Shown: positions 20,158 through 29,009, counted from the stretch's first letter. The stretch: DNA of 64,000 nucleotides from Deltaproteobacteria bacterium HGW-Deltaproteobacteria-6 (GCA_002840435.1 PHAT01000005.1:796460-860459); one strand, 5' to 3'. Notes: generated by a model not told the origin, from the letters alone. Translations and numbers: made by a program.

Positions 20158-20628
20158 TTAGTCCAATATTTCGACCGTCATGCCGAATACATTATTTTTT
20201 TCATCGACCAGCAATGTAAATAAGCACCAGTCTCTGACAAATTTATGCGGCGTATAGGACTGCGTAAATCCCAGCTGCGTGATTTTCTCCTTCGCCTGAA
20301 GAAAGGAATCCCCAGGGGCAATGCCGAACATGCTGGTTTTTTTATTGCGGGTGGTGATGCGGAAAACCCGGTTGTTATGGCGAAAGCTGACCACAACGTC
20401 AAGATCGTCATAGTAGAATTCATATCCGCTGATGCATGGTTCTCTGCGGGGCGAAACGCCGTTAATCGCGCTTTGGTCGGCTGGCGCAAAGAGGGCAATA
20501 TTAAATACTCTGATCTGTCTGTTGACGTCTTCGCTTCCCGGCTTTTTCATTACACAGCCGGTTAAACACAAGGCCGCGACACAAAAAGTGATCACAAAAA
20601 AAATGTGTAATCTGTGCATTATCCACAT
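20158..20628 (-). CDS. putative lipoprotein of unknown function
   Basis: 156 residues, or 152 from the second Met. A hydrophobic N terminus ends in LCLTGC, a lipobox, so the protein is probably anchored to a membrane. The rest is a small alpha/beta domain with a YYDDLDVVVSFRHNNRVFRI hairpin and GDSFLQAKEKITQLGF. No family is recognised. Confidence 0.5.
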   Translation of the reverse strand: MWIMHRLHIFFVITFCVAALCLTGCVMKKPGSEDVNRQIRVFNIALFAPADQSAINGVSPRREPCISGYEFYYDDLDVVVSFRHNNRVFRITTRNKKTSMFGIAPGDSFLQAKEKITQLGFTQSYTPHKFVRDWCLFTLLVDEKNNVFGMTVEILD

Positions 20629-20754
20629 AAGTTTACCTCAAAACATTAACCAAGCTTCCGTTGAAGACTTTTTCTCTCTGCCGCCTCGTCCTTTTGCCGG
20701 CGAAAAATACGATAGGGGCCGTTTAAGACCCCCTATCATATTTAATAAAATAAT

Positions 20755-21252
20755 TTACTTTACAATTGGATAGCCTGCTTCAATCCAAGCCGTGATTCCA
20801 CCGGGGTATTTGGAAACGTTTTTGTAACCTTCATCAACAAGAATTTTTGCCCCGATACTGCTTCTTCTGCAGGCGACAAAACCGCAGTAAACCACAATTT
20901 CTTTCTCCTTGTCGGAGCCGGCAACTTTCAGCAGGTTGATCTTGTCAGCCGGGGTAAGTTCCTTTTCCGTCTTGGGCAGGGGGGCACTTAGTGCGCCGGG
21001 AATTATGCCAAAAGCTTTATCTTCTTCAGCGGGAAGTGTGCTGATAATGGTAACTTTTTTACCGGCGTCGAGACTTTTTTTCAATTCAGAAGTCGTTACC
21101 AGCTTGTAACCACCAGCCTTCACATCCGATACAAGTTTAACAGCTGCATTTTCAATGGGGATTTCATTACCTTTAACCGAAGTGCCGTGCCCTGCGCAGG
21201 CCGCCAGAGCAAAAACAGACAGCAACGCGACGACTGTAAAACACTTTTTCAT
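20755..21252 (-). CDS. rhodanese-domain lipoprotein
   Basis: 165 residues. The lipobox ALAAC puts the lipidated Cys at residue 19. The rhodanese domain runs from about residue 50 to 163, with catalytic C123 in VVYCGFVACRRS and the closing GYPIVK. Rhodaneses move sulfane sulfur (or selenium). Its position next to the DUF3343-yedF pair suggests a link to S/Se handling, which is inference. AGGAGG lies before the start. Confidence 0.8.
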   Translation of the reverse strand: MKKCFTVVALLSVFALAACAGHGTSVKGNEIPIENAAVKLVSDVKAGGYKLVTTSELKKSLDAGKKVTIISTLPAEEDKAFGIIPGALSAPLPKTEKELTPADKINLLKVAGSDKEKEIVVYCGFVACRRSSIGAKILVDEGYKNVSKYPGGITAWIEAGYPIVK

Positions 21253-21354
21253 TTTTTATTCCTCCTTCTAACAGTTGATTTGACAATTTTAAACCGATAT
21301 GACCATCGTCTTCAGGTGTGAAATAACTGACAGGCATTTCGGTTCATGATTTGG

Positions 21355-21588
21355 CTACTTTTCCAGCGCTCTGATCTCTACCATTTCCACTTTGTCGGTC
21401 AGAGCGGCTTTGATTTTGTCCTGAAAAGCCGGTTCGAAGCGCAGACAGATCCCGCAGTCCGAACTGATCTGCTTGGGGACGGGAATCAGCTTGTGCGGGA
21501 TCTTTTCAGCCTTGAGAATCTTTTCCGCCTTTAAGGCGTAGCTCACCGACTTGAAGAGCATTACATGATATGATGTATGCGTATTCAT
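21355..21588 (-). CDS. DUF3343 putative Se/S carrier-like protein
   Basis: 77 residues. It has the family layout: VMLFKSVSYALKAEKILK helix, IPHKLIPVPKQISSDCGICLRFEP with C45 and C48, and a C-terminal MVEIRALE strand. Pfam describes this family as putative Se/S carrier-like proteins. The gene overlaps yedF by 4 bases, a recurrent pairing in selenium-using genomes. A damaged second copy lies after mvhD. Confidence 0.85.
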   Translation of the reverse strand: MNTHTSYHVMLFKSVSYALKAEKILKAEKIPHKLIPVPKQISSDCGICLRFEPAFQDKIKAALTDKVEMVEIRALEK

Positions 21589-22199
21589 GGCGTCAGTAAT
21601 CGCGAGGCCTTGCTCATGGTTCCGGCAATGTCATACATATTGGAGACCACGCCAACGCCCATTTTGTCTTTAAGTTCAAAATAGTTCAGGCATGTACCGC
21701 AAACCAGCATTTCCACGCCGGCTGCCGCCAGTTCTTTCAAATCATCCAGAACTTCTGATTCCTGGATGGTAAGTTTTACGCCGGTGTTGTAGAAGATCAT
21801 GACATCAGGTTTATCCTTCTGCAGGCAGATTGTGTGCAGGAAAGCCCTGATCAAAACGGCGCCGAGCTCATCGTTGCCCCGTCCCATTTTGTCCTCGGCG
21901 CAGACGATGACGAAAGGTCCGGAAGCGTCGGCGGAAGCGTTGCACGATACGGAAACATCCTGGGCCGGTAAAGGCGCGCCTGCTTTGCGCGCCAGATCGA
22001 TTTCGTAATTGCCGTCACTATTCTTTTCAACTTTCACGTCGCAGCCCAGCTTTGTTCCCAGACGCTGGACATTTTCCAGCGCCGTGTCGTTATCGACAAT
22101 CACTTTAACCTTGTCGTTTGTTTCAATTGCCTGTTTGGCCAGAACCACCGGCTGCGGGCAGGCAAGCCCTGTGGCGTTGACGATTTTAATATCACTCAT
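21585..22199 (-). CDS. yedF: YedF-type sulfurtransferase-like selenium metabolism protein
   Basis: 204 residues from MSDIKIVNATG. An N-terminal TusA-like domain carries C14 in LACPQPVVLAK, and a C-terminal DsrE-like domain (from about residue 95) ends with EMLVCGTCLNYFELKDKMGVG. The two-domain form is the YedF family found with selenophosphate synthetase and DUF3343 in selenium-using bacteria. It probably carries reduced sulfur or selenium as a persulfide/perselenide. The start lies just downstream of a CGAGATACG repeat element with no good ribosome site. Confidence 0.88.
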   Translation of the reverse strand: MSDIKIVNATGLACPQPVVLAKQAIETNDKVKVIVDNDTALENVQRLGTKLGCDVKVEKNSDGNYEIDLARKAGAPLPAQDVSVSCNASADASGPFVIVCAEDKMGRGNDELGAVLIRAFLHTICLQKDKPDVMIFYNTGVKLTIQESEVLDDLKELAAAGVEMLVCGTCLNYFELKDKMGVGVVSNMYDIAGTMSKASRLLTP

Positions 22200-22206
22200 T
22201 TTAGTA

Positions 22207-22237
22207 TCCCTCGTATCTCGTTGCTCGTATCTCGTGC
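22207..22237 (-). repeat. CGAGATACG repeat upstream of yedF
   Basis: On the minus strand this reads CACGAGATACGAGCAACGAGATACGAG and ends about eight bases before the yedF ATG. The same tandem CGAGATACG motif precedes the start codons at 40928 and 44473, in gene orientation in each case. Confidence 0.65.
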
Positions 22238-22281
22238 GGTGCATCTCAGGGTTTCCGTGCCCGATAGCCGACGTCCGTCGT

Positions 22282-23448
22282 TTACGATTTATGCACCATT
22301 TCCAGCAGGGCTTCCACGCGGGTGCGAATCTGCCCTGCATCGCTTTGCGAGTAATCCGTTTCGATTTTCAAAAACGGCATTTTATACTTTCCCGTAACAT
22401 GTTCTTTAATCTTGTGTGATTCAATATTGTAGGAATGGCAGGCATGAAGCACCACATCGACGACCACATCCGGCCTGAAGCGCTCGATCATTCTATCCAG
22501 CTCCGTCAGACGGCGGGTGTTGGGCGTCATACAGGAGCAGGGGAGGTCCAGATACCGGCGCGCCAGCGCCGCGTATGGGTCCGGCGTGTTTTCAGCAATC
22601 AGACTGGCATAAGGCTTCATGCCGGTGCAGGAATCCAGAACCACAATCACGCCTCCGGCGTCTTCGATGATCTTAAAAACTTTCGTGGCGTCGCCGCCTA
22701 CCGGGCAGCCGGTGACCAGAACGCGGGGAGAATTCTTTTCCCCGTGATAAATACCATCGGCTACGCGCTTTTCGAGTCTGGCGACGCAATCCTTGAGCAG
22801 TGGCAGCATGTCCTGCGTGTTTGAGGCCTGTCCCAGGTAAGTCAGATCATAAAACTCCAGCCAGCTGACCGGCGTCGGGGTGAGTGCGGCAAAATCAAAT
22901 ATTTTATTCATCAGGCGATTTTTTTCATTGGTTGCCTGAATTTCTTTCTCCACGTCTTTGTCGTCAATTTTACGGTCAAAGGTTGTCTCCAGAAAGCCTT
23001 TGAGTTTTTTGACCATGGCCGTCCAGCTGTTCAGGGCTTCCTCCTGGTCGGGAAGCTGCGGCAGATCCATGACATGCATCGGTTTAATCTGCGAGATTAA
23101 CTCAAACATTTTTTTCTTGCCGTCGCAGGTGGTCTCGGCAATGACCGCTTCCGAGATGGCAAAGAAAGGACAGGTATCTGTTTTGATGAAGCCGTAACTG
23201 GATTTAATGAGCGGACAGAGATTGGCCGGAAGAACCGTTTCCGCCGCTTCGATGGTTTTATTGGCAAAGGCGCACAACATCGCCGGCGCGGCGCCTGCGG
23301 CCCGAATGAGTTCCAGGGGAGCATAACTGCAGTAGGTGCCGACAATGTTCTTTCCCTGTTCCCGCTGTTTTTGCAGATAGGCCAATGTCCGTTTTGTAGC
23401 TTCACCGGCAAAGCCGTCATTTACTAATGGTTCAACGCCTGCTTTCAT
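22282..23448 (-). CDS. double-cubane-cluster anaerobic reductase (2-hydroxyacyl-CoA dehydratase family)
   Basis: 388 residues, HgdB/FldC superfamily. Cluster-binding cysteines sit in IVGTYCSYAPLELI, ANLCPLIKSSYGF, TDTCPF, ETTCDGKKK, VTGCPVGGDA and VLHACHSYN. This pattern, and the neighbourhood of yedF and DUF3343, match the single-subunit double-cubane proteins rather than the heterodimeric dehydratases. Such enzymes couple ATP hydrolysis (through a separate activase) to low-potential reductions. Substrate unknown. It is the first gene of the minus-strand set dccp-yedF-DUF3343. Confidence 0.85.
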   Translation of the reverse strand: MKAGVEPLVNDGFAGEATKRTLAYLQKQREQGKNIVGTYCSYAPLELIRAAGAAPAMLCAFANKTIEAAETVLPANLCPLIKSSYGFIKTDTCPFFAISEAVIAETTCDGKKKMFELISQIKPMHVMDLPQLPDQEEALNSWTAMVKKLKGFLETTFDRKIDDKDVEKEIQATNEKNRLMNKIFDFAALTPTPVSWLEFYDLTYLGQASNTQDMLPLLKDCVARLEKRVADGIYHGEKNSPRVLVTGCPVGGDATKVFKIIEDAGGVIVVLDSCTGMKPYASLIAENTPDPYAALARRYLDLPCSCMTPNTRRLTELDRMIERFRPDVVVDVVLHACHSYNIESHKIKEHVTGKYKMPFLKIETDYSQSDAGQIRTRVEALLEMVHKS

Positions 23449-23523
23449 TAATGATTACTCCTTCTCGTATTGCTTTATTTGCCGGGACTAGGGATATATT
23501 ATTCCGCAGCCTATATCCAATAG

Positions 23524-23560
23524 ATAATAGTTATAAATATTGGCGGTTTATAACTATTAT
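23524..23560. repeat. 14-bp inverted repeat in the divergent intergenic region
   Basis: ATAATAGTTATAAA (23524-23537) and its perfect complement TTTATAACTATTAT (23547-23560) flank a 9-base centre, TATTGGCGG. It lies 76 bases upstream of the double-cubane gene and about 290 bases upstream of the AhpD-like gene, which is divergent. The A+T-rich arms suit an operator or a cruciform. The rest of this 400-base region (23449-23849) holds no gene I can support. Confidence 0.55.
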
Positions 23561-23849
23561 TCATTTGCAGAGATGTGCCTTCCCTAATAGAGTGCATACT
23601 CCCGCATGACGATGAGCAGGGAGGTTGAAGGCGCAAGCTCGGGAAAACATGAGAATTATTGATAAACCAACAAATAATTACCGCTTTTTCTTTCTTCGGG
23701 GGAGGCATATCATGATATTACCCGCAACGATGATCAGGACTGAATCCGGAAAAAGCAGGGTGCCCATTTTATCTGTCTGATGTTATATGACGATCATAAT
23801 ATTTGTATGTTATGTGTTCAGGGATCAATAATCTTTTGAGGAGGCGGGT

Positions 23850-24179
23850 ATGAATTACTATGAGCCGAAAGATCTGGCCGACTTTCCGGATATTACCGAA
23901 TGGGCGGCTGACCAGGGAAATAAATTTTTTGAATATTACGGCGCGGCCACCGGGGCGGGCCTGCTCACGGAGCGGGAGAAATCACTCATTGCACTGACCG
24001 TGGCGATGACGCAGAACTGTCCGTATTGCATCGATGCCTTTACCACGAAGTGCATGTCGCTGGGCATTTCCAGCGAGGAGATGATGGAAGCCGCGCATGT
24101 GGGTGCGGCCATGATGGCGGGCGTCACACTGGCGCATACCACGCAGATGCGAAAAATCATCAAAAAGAAGGAAATGTAG
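23850..24179 (+). CDS. AhpD-like peroxidase-type protein of arsenosugar/selenodomain clusters
   Basis: 109 residues of the carboxymuconolactone decarboxylase/AhpD fold. The redox pair is C57 and C60 in MTQNCPYCIDAF, followed by EMMEAAHVGAAMMAG. Members next to ArsS-type radical SAM genes are described as arsenosugar biosynthesis-associated peroxidase-like proteins. GAGGAGG precedes the ATG at good distance. Its stop overlaps the GTG start of the next gene by one base. Confidence 0.85.
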   Translation: MNYYEPKDLADFPDITEWAADQGNKFFEYYGAATGAGLLTEREKSLIALTVAMTQNCPYCIDAFTTKCMSLGISSEEMMEAAHVGAAMMAGVTLAHTTQMRKIIKKKEM

Positions 24180-25186
24180 TGGACGCTTGCGAACAGCTTC
24201 ATATGCTTGGCCGGATTGGCGACAGTCCTTCGTTTGCCCGCAGGATCCGCGCCATCAACAAATTCCCGCTTACGGCCAAGGGCATTGATATTTTGCAGAT
24301 CAACCTGGGCAGTATTTGCAATCTCTCCTGCCGGCACTGTCACGTTAATGCGGGGCCTGCGCGTTCCGAGATCATGTCCCGGCCAATTCTTGCAAAATGC
24401 CTGGAGGTTCTCTCCTCATTGCCGATCGCAACGATTGACATAACCGGCGGCTCGCCCGAAATGAACCCGCATCTCGAATGGTTTATTCATGAGGCGGCAG
24501 GGCTGAACCGGCGTTTGATTGTCCGCTCCAACCTGACCCTGCTTCTGGATGCGCCGTATCGCCATTTCATGGATGTTTTTACGCAAAACAAAGTCGAGAT
24601 TGTGACATCGCTTCCGGATTATATGGAGGTCAAATCCGACCGCCAGCGCGGCGCCGGTGTTTTCAGCAGGGTTATTGAATCGCTTCATGAACTTAATTTG
24701 CGGGGCTACGGCGTGGCGGGAAGCGGCATGTTTATCGACATCGTCCACAACCCGGTGGGCGCCTATCTTCCGGGATCACAGGCGGCTCTCGAGCGCGAAT
24801 ATCATGCGCGGCTTCTGGCTGAGCATGGCGTCCATTTTAACCGGCTTTTCTGCCTCACGAATCTTCCGGTCGGGCGCTATCTGGATTACCTGATTGAATC
24901 CGACAATCTTGACGATTATCTCTCCACACTGTGCCGCTCATTCAACCCGGCTGCGGTTGATAACGTGATGTGCCGGACCACCCTTTCCGTGGGATGGGAC
25001 GGATCGCTCTATGACTGCGACTTCAACCAGATGCTGGGGCTTACCGTCAATCACGGTGCGCCGAAAAATATCATGACTTTTGATCTTGAAAAGCTCAAAA
25101 ACCGCGAGATCGTCATCAATAATCATTGTTATGGATGTGTCGCGGGCAGTGGATCATCCTGCCAGGGGACGACGACAGGGATATAG
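24179..25186 (+). CDS. arsS: ArsS-type radical SAM protein (DUF3641 C-terminus)
   Basis: 335 residues from a GTG overlapping the previous stop; an internal ATG at 24206 is an alternative. The radical SAM cluster is C48-x3-C52-x2-C55 in CNLSCRHCHVNAGP, followed by TIDITGGSPEMNP. The C-terminal Cys-rich tail HCYGCVAGSGSSCQG is the DUF3641 signature. Characterised ArsS forms the 5'-deoxyadenosyl-arsenic bond of arsenosugars. In this family some positions are Sec, but here they are Cys. No arsM methyltransferase is present in the window, so the arsenic role is by homology only. Confidence 0.88.
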   Translation: MDACEQLHMLGRIGDSPSFARRIRAINKFPLTAKGIDILQINLGSICNLSCRHCHVNAGPARSEIMSRPILAKCLEVLSSLPIATIDITGGSPEMNPHLEWFIHEAAGLNRRLIVRSNLTLLLDAPYRHFMDVFTQNKVEIVTSLPDYMEVKSDRQRGAGVFSRVIESLHELNLRGYGVAGSGMFIDIVHNPVGAYLPGSQAALEREYHARLLAEHGVHFNRLFCLTNLPVGRYLDYLIESDNLDDYLSTLCRSFNPAAVDNVMCRTTLSVGWDGSLYDCDFNQMLGLTVNHGAPKNIMTFDLEKLKNREIVINNHCYGCVAGSGSSCQGTTTGI

Positions 25187-25190
25187 CCGC

Positions 25191-25892
25191 ATGAAAATAT
25201 CGATCATCATTCCGGCTCTCCATGAAGGCGCACAAATCAATGAAGCGCTGAATTCACTGAAAGTCGCTGCCGCCGGGATTCCATACGAAGTGATTGTCGC
25301 AGACGGCGACCCATCGGGCGGCACCATCAGGCAGATTGCGGATTCCCGCGTTATCACTCTGATCGCACCCGCAGGCCGGGCAAAACAGATGAATGCGGGC
25401 GCCGCCCGGGCAGCCGGAGATATTCTTCTTTTTCTGCATGCCGATACGCACCTGCCGCAAAATGTATTTTTTAAAATCATGGCGGCGCTTTCCGATGGAC
25501 GTTTTATCGGCGGCGCTTTTGATCTGGGCATCCGGAACGGCCGCCGGATATTTCAGATCATCGGCCGCTGCGCTTCCTGGAAGCACCGTCTGACGCGTGT
25601 GCCCTACGGCGACCAGGCGATTTTCATGCTGCGGAATTATTTTGAGGAGATGGGCGGCTATCCGGAGATTCCTTTAATGGAAGACGTGGAACTGATGAAG
25701 CGCGTGAAACGGCGGGGAGGGCGCATCATCATCCTGCCTCAGACCGTGATGACCTCTTCGCGAAAATGGGAAAAAGACGGCGTGGCCTATACCATTGCCA
25801 GGAACTGGGTGATTCAGACACTCTATCTTCTGGGCGTACCGGCAGAGCGGCTGGTGAAATATTATTACCAAGAGCAACGGGAATTAAGATGA
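25191..25892 (+). CDS. family 2 glycosyltransferase, selenodomain-associated type 2
   Basis: 233 residues from MKISIIIPALHEG. It is a GT-A fold protein: VIVADGDPSGGT (a D-x-S-x-D-G-T variant), GRAKQMNAGAARAAGDILLFLHADT with the DxD-like HADT, and VPYGDQAIFMLRNYFEEMGGYPEIPLMEDVEL. These motifs define the transferase group co-occurring with selenodomain radical SAM genes. It starts four bases after arsS and overlaps the next gene by 4 bases. Confidence 0.87.
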   Translation: MKISIIIPALHEGAQINEALNSLKVAAAGIPYEVIVADGDPSGGTIRQIADSRVITLIAPAGRAKQMNAGAARAAGDILLFLHADTHLPQNVFFKIMAALSDGRFIGGAFDLGIRNGRRIFQIIGRCASWKHRLTRVPYGDQAIFMLRNYFEEMGGYPEIPLMEDVELMKRVKRRGGRIIILPQTVMTSSRKWEKDGVAYTIARNWVIQTLYLLGVPAERLVKYYYQEQRELR

Positions 25893-26602
25893 ACAAATTT
25901 CTGATTATTCTGGCGGCGGTTTCGATGTTAAGTGCCGCACCTCTTTCAGCGCAGATGATGGAGCAGGGGTTTCGCGAGGAGTTCAATTCGCTTACTAACT
26001 GGAAGCCGCTGACCTTTCCTAAAATACCACGCCACAGCACCTATCGTATTCAGAAGGACGACTCGAAAAGTTTTCTTGTCGCGGTGGCGGACCGCTCCGC
26101 GTCGGGCATCATCCATGCCGGGAGTTTTAATATTTATAAAACGCCGATCATCCAATGGAGATGGAAGATTTCCAATGTCTACCAGGCAGGCGATGAAAAG
26201 AAGAAGTCCGGCGACGACTACCCCTTGCGCATCTACGTGGTGTTTAAATATGATCCGGAAAAGGCAGGTGCGTGGGAAAAGGCGCAGTATAAAACCCTGA
26301 AGCTTTTTTACGGCGACTATCCGCCGCACAGCAGCCTCAACTACATCTGGGCCAATAAGAAATATCCCGACCGCATTTTACCGAACCCTTATACGGCCAA
26401 GGCGCAGATGATTCTCCTGCAGAAAGGCCCGGATCGCGCAGGACAATGGGTCGATGAACAGGTGAACGCTCTGGAAGATTACCGCAAGGCCTTCGGAGCC
26501 GATCCTCCCCGGGAGGCAACTATCGCGATTATGAGCGATGCGGATAACACCGGAGAGAAGGCAACCGGATATGTGGATTATATCGAGGTGTCGCCTCAAT
26601 GA
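25889..26602 (+). CDS. DUF3047 exported protein
   Basis: 237 residues. A signal peptide covers residues 1-21 (LSAAPLSA-Q). The mature part has DUF3047 features: FNIYKTPIIQWRWKISNVY, DDYPLRIYVVFKYDP, SSLNYIWANK and AIAIMSDADNTGEKATGYVDYI near the end (part shown). The fold is probably a periplasmic beta-sandwich; function unknown. It overlaps both neighbours by 4 bases. Confidence 0.82.
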   Translation: MNKFLIILAAVSMLSAAPLSAQMMEQGFREEFNSLTNWKPLTFPKIPRHSTYRIQKDDSKSFLVAVADRSASGIIHAGSFNIYKTPIIQWRWKISNVYQAGDEKKKSGDDYPLRIYVVFKYDPEKAGAWEKAQYKTLKLFYGDYPPHSSLNYIWANKKYPDRILPNPYTAKAQMILLQKGPDRAGQWVDEQVNALEDYRKAFGADPPREATIAIMSDADNTGEKATGYVDYIEVSPQ

Positions 26603-27261
26603 ACGGAAACGCTTTTATCCTGTTTCTGAAATATCCCGAACGGGGCGCGGTAAAAACGCGTCTGGCCCGAACGCTTGGCGATGATGTGGCGTACGAACTC
26701 TATGCGTGCTTTCTTTCGGATATCGCGGCCATGACTCATCAGGTGAACGCCGAAACGATTATTGTGTATGCGGGACCCGCAGGCATTATGTTTCCTGACT
26801 TTCCGGGAGTGCGTTTGATGCAGCAGCGGGGGAGTGGCATCGGTTGTCGAATGTATTTTGCTCTGGAGGATGTCTTTGCGCTGGGCTTTGAAAGATGCGT
26901 GCTGGTGGGAAGTGACATCCCCGATCTGCCTGCCCGGCTGGTGAATGATGCCCTTAATAAACTTGAGGTGGTTGACGTTGTGCTCGGGCCAAGCCGGGAC
27001 GGCGGCTATTATCTGGTTGGCTGCAACCGGGCCAGCCTGTGCCGCCCGATGTTTTCCGGCATTCCCTGGAGTACGTCCGGTGTCTTATCGGAAACGCTCC
27101 GGCGTATTGCCGAAGCCGGACTTGTAACGGCGCAAGTTGAAGAGTGGTGGGATATCGATGAGCCCGATGATCTGCGGCAATTTTATGCAAGAAACAGCGA
27201 CGCGGCAGGAGCATCAAAGGTCATGAAATTTTTAGAAGCAAAGGGAATCATCAACCGGTGA
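26599..27261 (+). CDS. DUF2064 nucleotidyltransferase-like, selenodomain-associated transferase 1
   Basis: 220 residues. FLKYPERGAVKTRLARTLG is the N-terminal loop of this GT-A-like family; CVLVGSDIPDLP supplies the D-x-P metal-site segment, with LGPSRDGGYYLVG after it. The family occurs next to the type 2 transferase and radical SAM protein, as here. Donor and acceptor are unknown. It overlaps neighbours by 4 bases on each side. Confidence 0.87.
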   Translation: MNGNAFILFLKYPERGAVKTRLARTLGDDVAYELYACFLSDIAAMTHQVNAETIIVYAGPAGIMFPDFPGVRLMQQRGSGIGCRMYFALEDVFALGFERCVLVGSDIPDLPARLVNDALNKLEVVDVVLGPSRDGGYYLVGCNRASLCRPMFSGIPWSTSGVLSETLRRIAEAGLVTAQVEEWWDIDEPDDLRQFYARNSDAAGASKVMKFLEAKGIINR

Positions 27262-28964
27262 ATGATTTTAAAGAAAAATGCGCGGCTTGCGGCATCTGCA
27301 GGAAAGTATGCCCGTTCCTGTCGGAATTCGGAACACCGGAAGAAATTCTGGCCGGATGTCCGGAGGTGTCTTTTTACTGCACCTCCTGCGGGCGGTGTGA
27401 GACGGTATGCCCCCTGCACCTGTCGCCGTCTGATGCTTTTTTTGCGGCAAAAGAAAGGCTTGTTCGTGAGCGGCAGATGCCGCTGCCGGTCGGGACGGCG
27501 TTGGAAGGCGCCAGGGCGTTTGCGAAAGCCGGCCATGGGTTTCCCTTTTCTTTTTATGGAAGCGCGGAGACGGTTTTCTGGCCGGGTTGCACGCTGGCCG
27601 GAAGCGAACCGGGACTGGTCCGGGAGCTTTGCGCAATCCTCGGCGGCCGGTTGCACCGGAAGGTCGGTCTGGCGCTGGATTGCTGTTACGATCCGGTTTA
27701 CGGACTGGGCGATCTGCAAACAGCCTATGCCGCTTTGCAGAACATCAACCAGCGTCTTCACGATCACGGCGTCAGGCAGGTGATCACCGGTTGTCTGAAT
27801 TGCCACAAGCTCCTGACGCGCCATTTGAAGGACATCGAGGTTATTTTTATTATGGAGCTGCTGCCGACGGAGCTTTTTGAAAAAAAATGGGCAGGAGCGG
27901 CTTATCTTCATCATCCCTGTGCGTCCGCGCGCCGGGAAGACATCAGGATTAATGCGCAAGAGATATTCAGTCATCTGCAGCCGCCGCCGGAAGATAAAAA
28001 ATCCGCTTCTTCCGGGCCGTCCGAAGCCCGGTGCTGCGGCGCAGGCGGCGGGCTTAGCGCCACATGGCCTATACTTGCCGACTGCTTTCTGGATCAGATC
28101 GTCAGGGAGGCAAAAGGTGCGACGCTGGTTACCTATTGCGCCGGTTGCCGGAACCGCTTTCTTACGCGGGGGGCAAAAGCGGTCCACCTTCTGGAGGGCC
28201 TGAGCCGAAAGGTCCCGCGCGGAAAGGTTCTTTCCAGCCCGGTCCAATGGGCCAATCGTTTTCTGCTGTCGATGACGGCCAGACTTAAAACGTTAAAATT
28301 CTTAATGGCTATCCTGATGGTTCTGCTGATTTCAGGCGGCGTGTATCTGACGCAGCAGAATGTCTTTTCAGCGGCAGCTTTGACGGCTCTCCTCGGGCGT
28401 TATCCGGTGGCGGCTCCCCTTATTTTTTTATGCATCTATGCCGTTGCGCCTTCGTTGTTTCTGCCCGCTATCCCCCTCACTCTGGCGGCAGGGTTCTTCT
28501 GGGGGCCGGTCTGGGGCGTGATATTCGCCATTTCCGGGGCGACGATCGGTTCCTGTCTGCCTTTTTTCCTGTCCCGCTATTTGCTCCAGGACACCGTTAA
28601 ATCCCGGGTTGCGGAAGAACGATGGAACTGGCTTCAGGATAAAGTGACCGAGCACGGCTGGAAGGCCGTTGCCTTTACCCGTCTGATTCCCGTCTTTCCC
28701 TTCAACCTCTTGAATTATCTTTTCGGTCTGACGCCCATTCCTTTTCGTCATTACCTGTGGAGCACTTTCGTTTTCATGCTTCCGGCCTGCATCGCTTTTG
28801 TGGCGTTCGGCAGCTCTCTGGGAGAGTTGATCCTCAGGGGGAATGTCCGGGGGCTAGTGATCGGCATTGCCGTTGCCGTCTGTGCTTTTCTGATTCCTGT
28901 CCTGATCCGGCCGTTTTTCAGAAAAATCGGGGAAAGCAAGGATCAAACTCCCGGCGGGAATTGA
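27258..28964 (+). CDS. fusion of Fe-S/CCG oxidoreductase domain and TVP38/TMEM64 membrane domain
   Basis: 568 residues, GTG start overlapping the preceding stop by 4 bases. The N terminus has two [4Fe-4S] motifs: C8, C11, C14, C18 and C41, C44, C47, C51. CCG-type segments (DCCYDPVYG, CLNCHK, RCCGAGGG, CAGCRNR), as in heterodisulfide reductase HdrD/GlpC, extend to about residue 320. From about residue 340 a TVP38/VTT domain begins, with several helices and FTRLIPVFPFNLLNYLFGLTPI. A soluble redox domain thus seems tied to a DedA-like membrane domain. The fusion has no frame break. Last gene of the six-gene operon. Confidence 0.8.
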   Translation: MNDFKEKCAACGICRKVCPFLSEFGTPEEILAGCPEVSFYCTSCGRCETVCPLHLSPSDAFFAAKERLVRERQMPLPVGTALEGARAFAKAGHGFPFSFYGSAETVFWPGCTLAGSEPGLVRELCAILGGRLHRKVGLALDCCYDPVYGLGDLQTAYAALQNINQRLHDHGVRQVITGCLNCHKLLTRHLKDIEVIFIMELLPTELFEKKWAGAAYLHHPCASARREDIRINAQEIFSHLQPPPEDKKSASSGPSEARCCGAGGGLSATWPILADCFLDQIVREAKGATLVTYCAGCRNRFLTRGAKAVHLLEGLSRKVPRGKVLSSPVQWANRFLLSMTARLKTLKFLMAILMVLLISGGVYLTQQNVFSAAALTALLGRYPVAAPLIFLCIYAVAPSLFLPAIPLTLAAGFFWGPVWGVIFAISGATIGSCLPFFLSRYLLQDTVKSRVAEERWNWLQDKVTEHGWKAVAFTRLIPVFPFNLLNYLFGLTPIPFRHYLWSTFVFMLPACIAFVAFGSSLGELILRGNVRGLVIGIAVAVCAFLIPVLIRPFFRKIGESKDQTPGGN

Positions 28965-29009
28965 GTCGGGTTTGCGTCTTGATGAAAGGCTGAGCCGGGG
29001 AAATTTATT

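Noticed and set aside
22200-22340. 47-codon N-terminal extension of YedF
   Set aside because: It would run through the CGAGATACG repeat and into the double-cubane gene; MSDIKIVNATGLACPQP is the conserved beginning.
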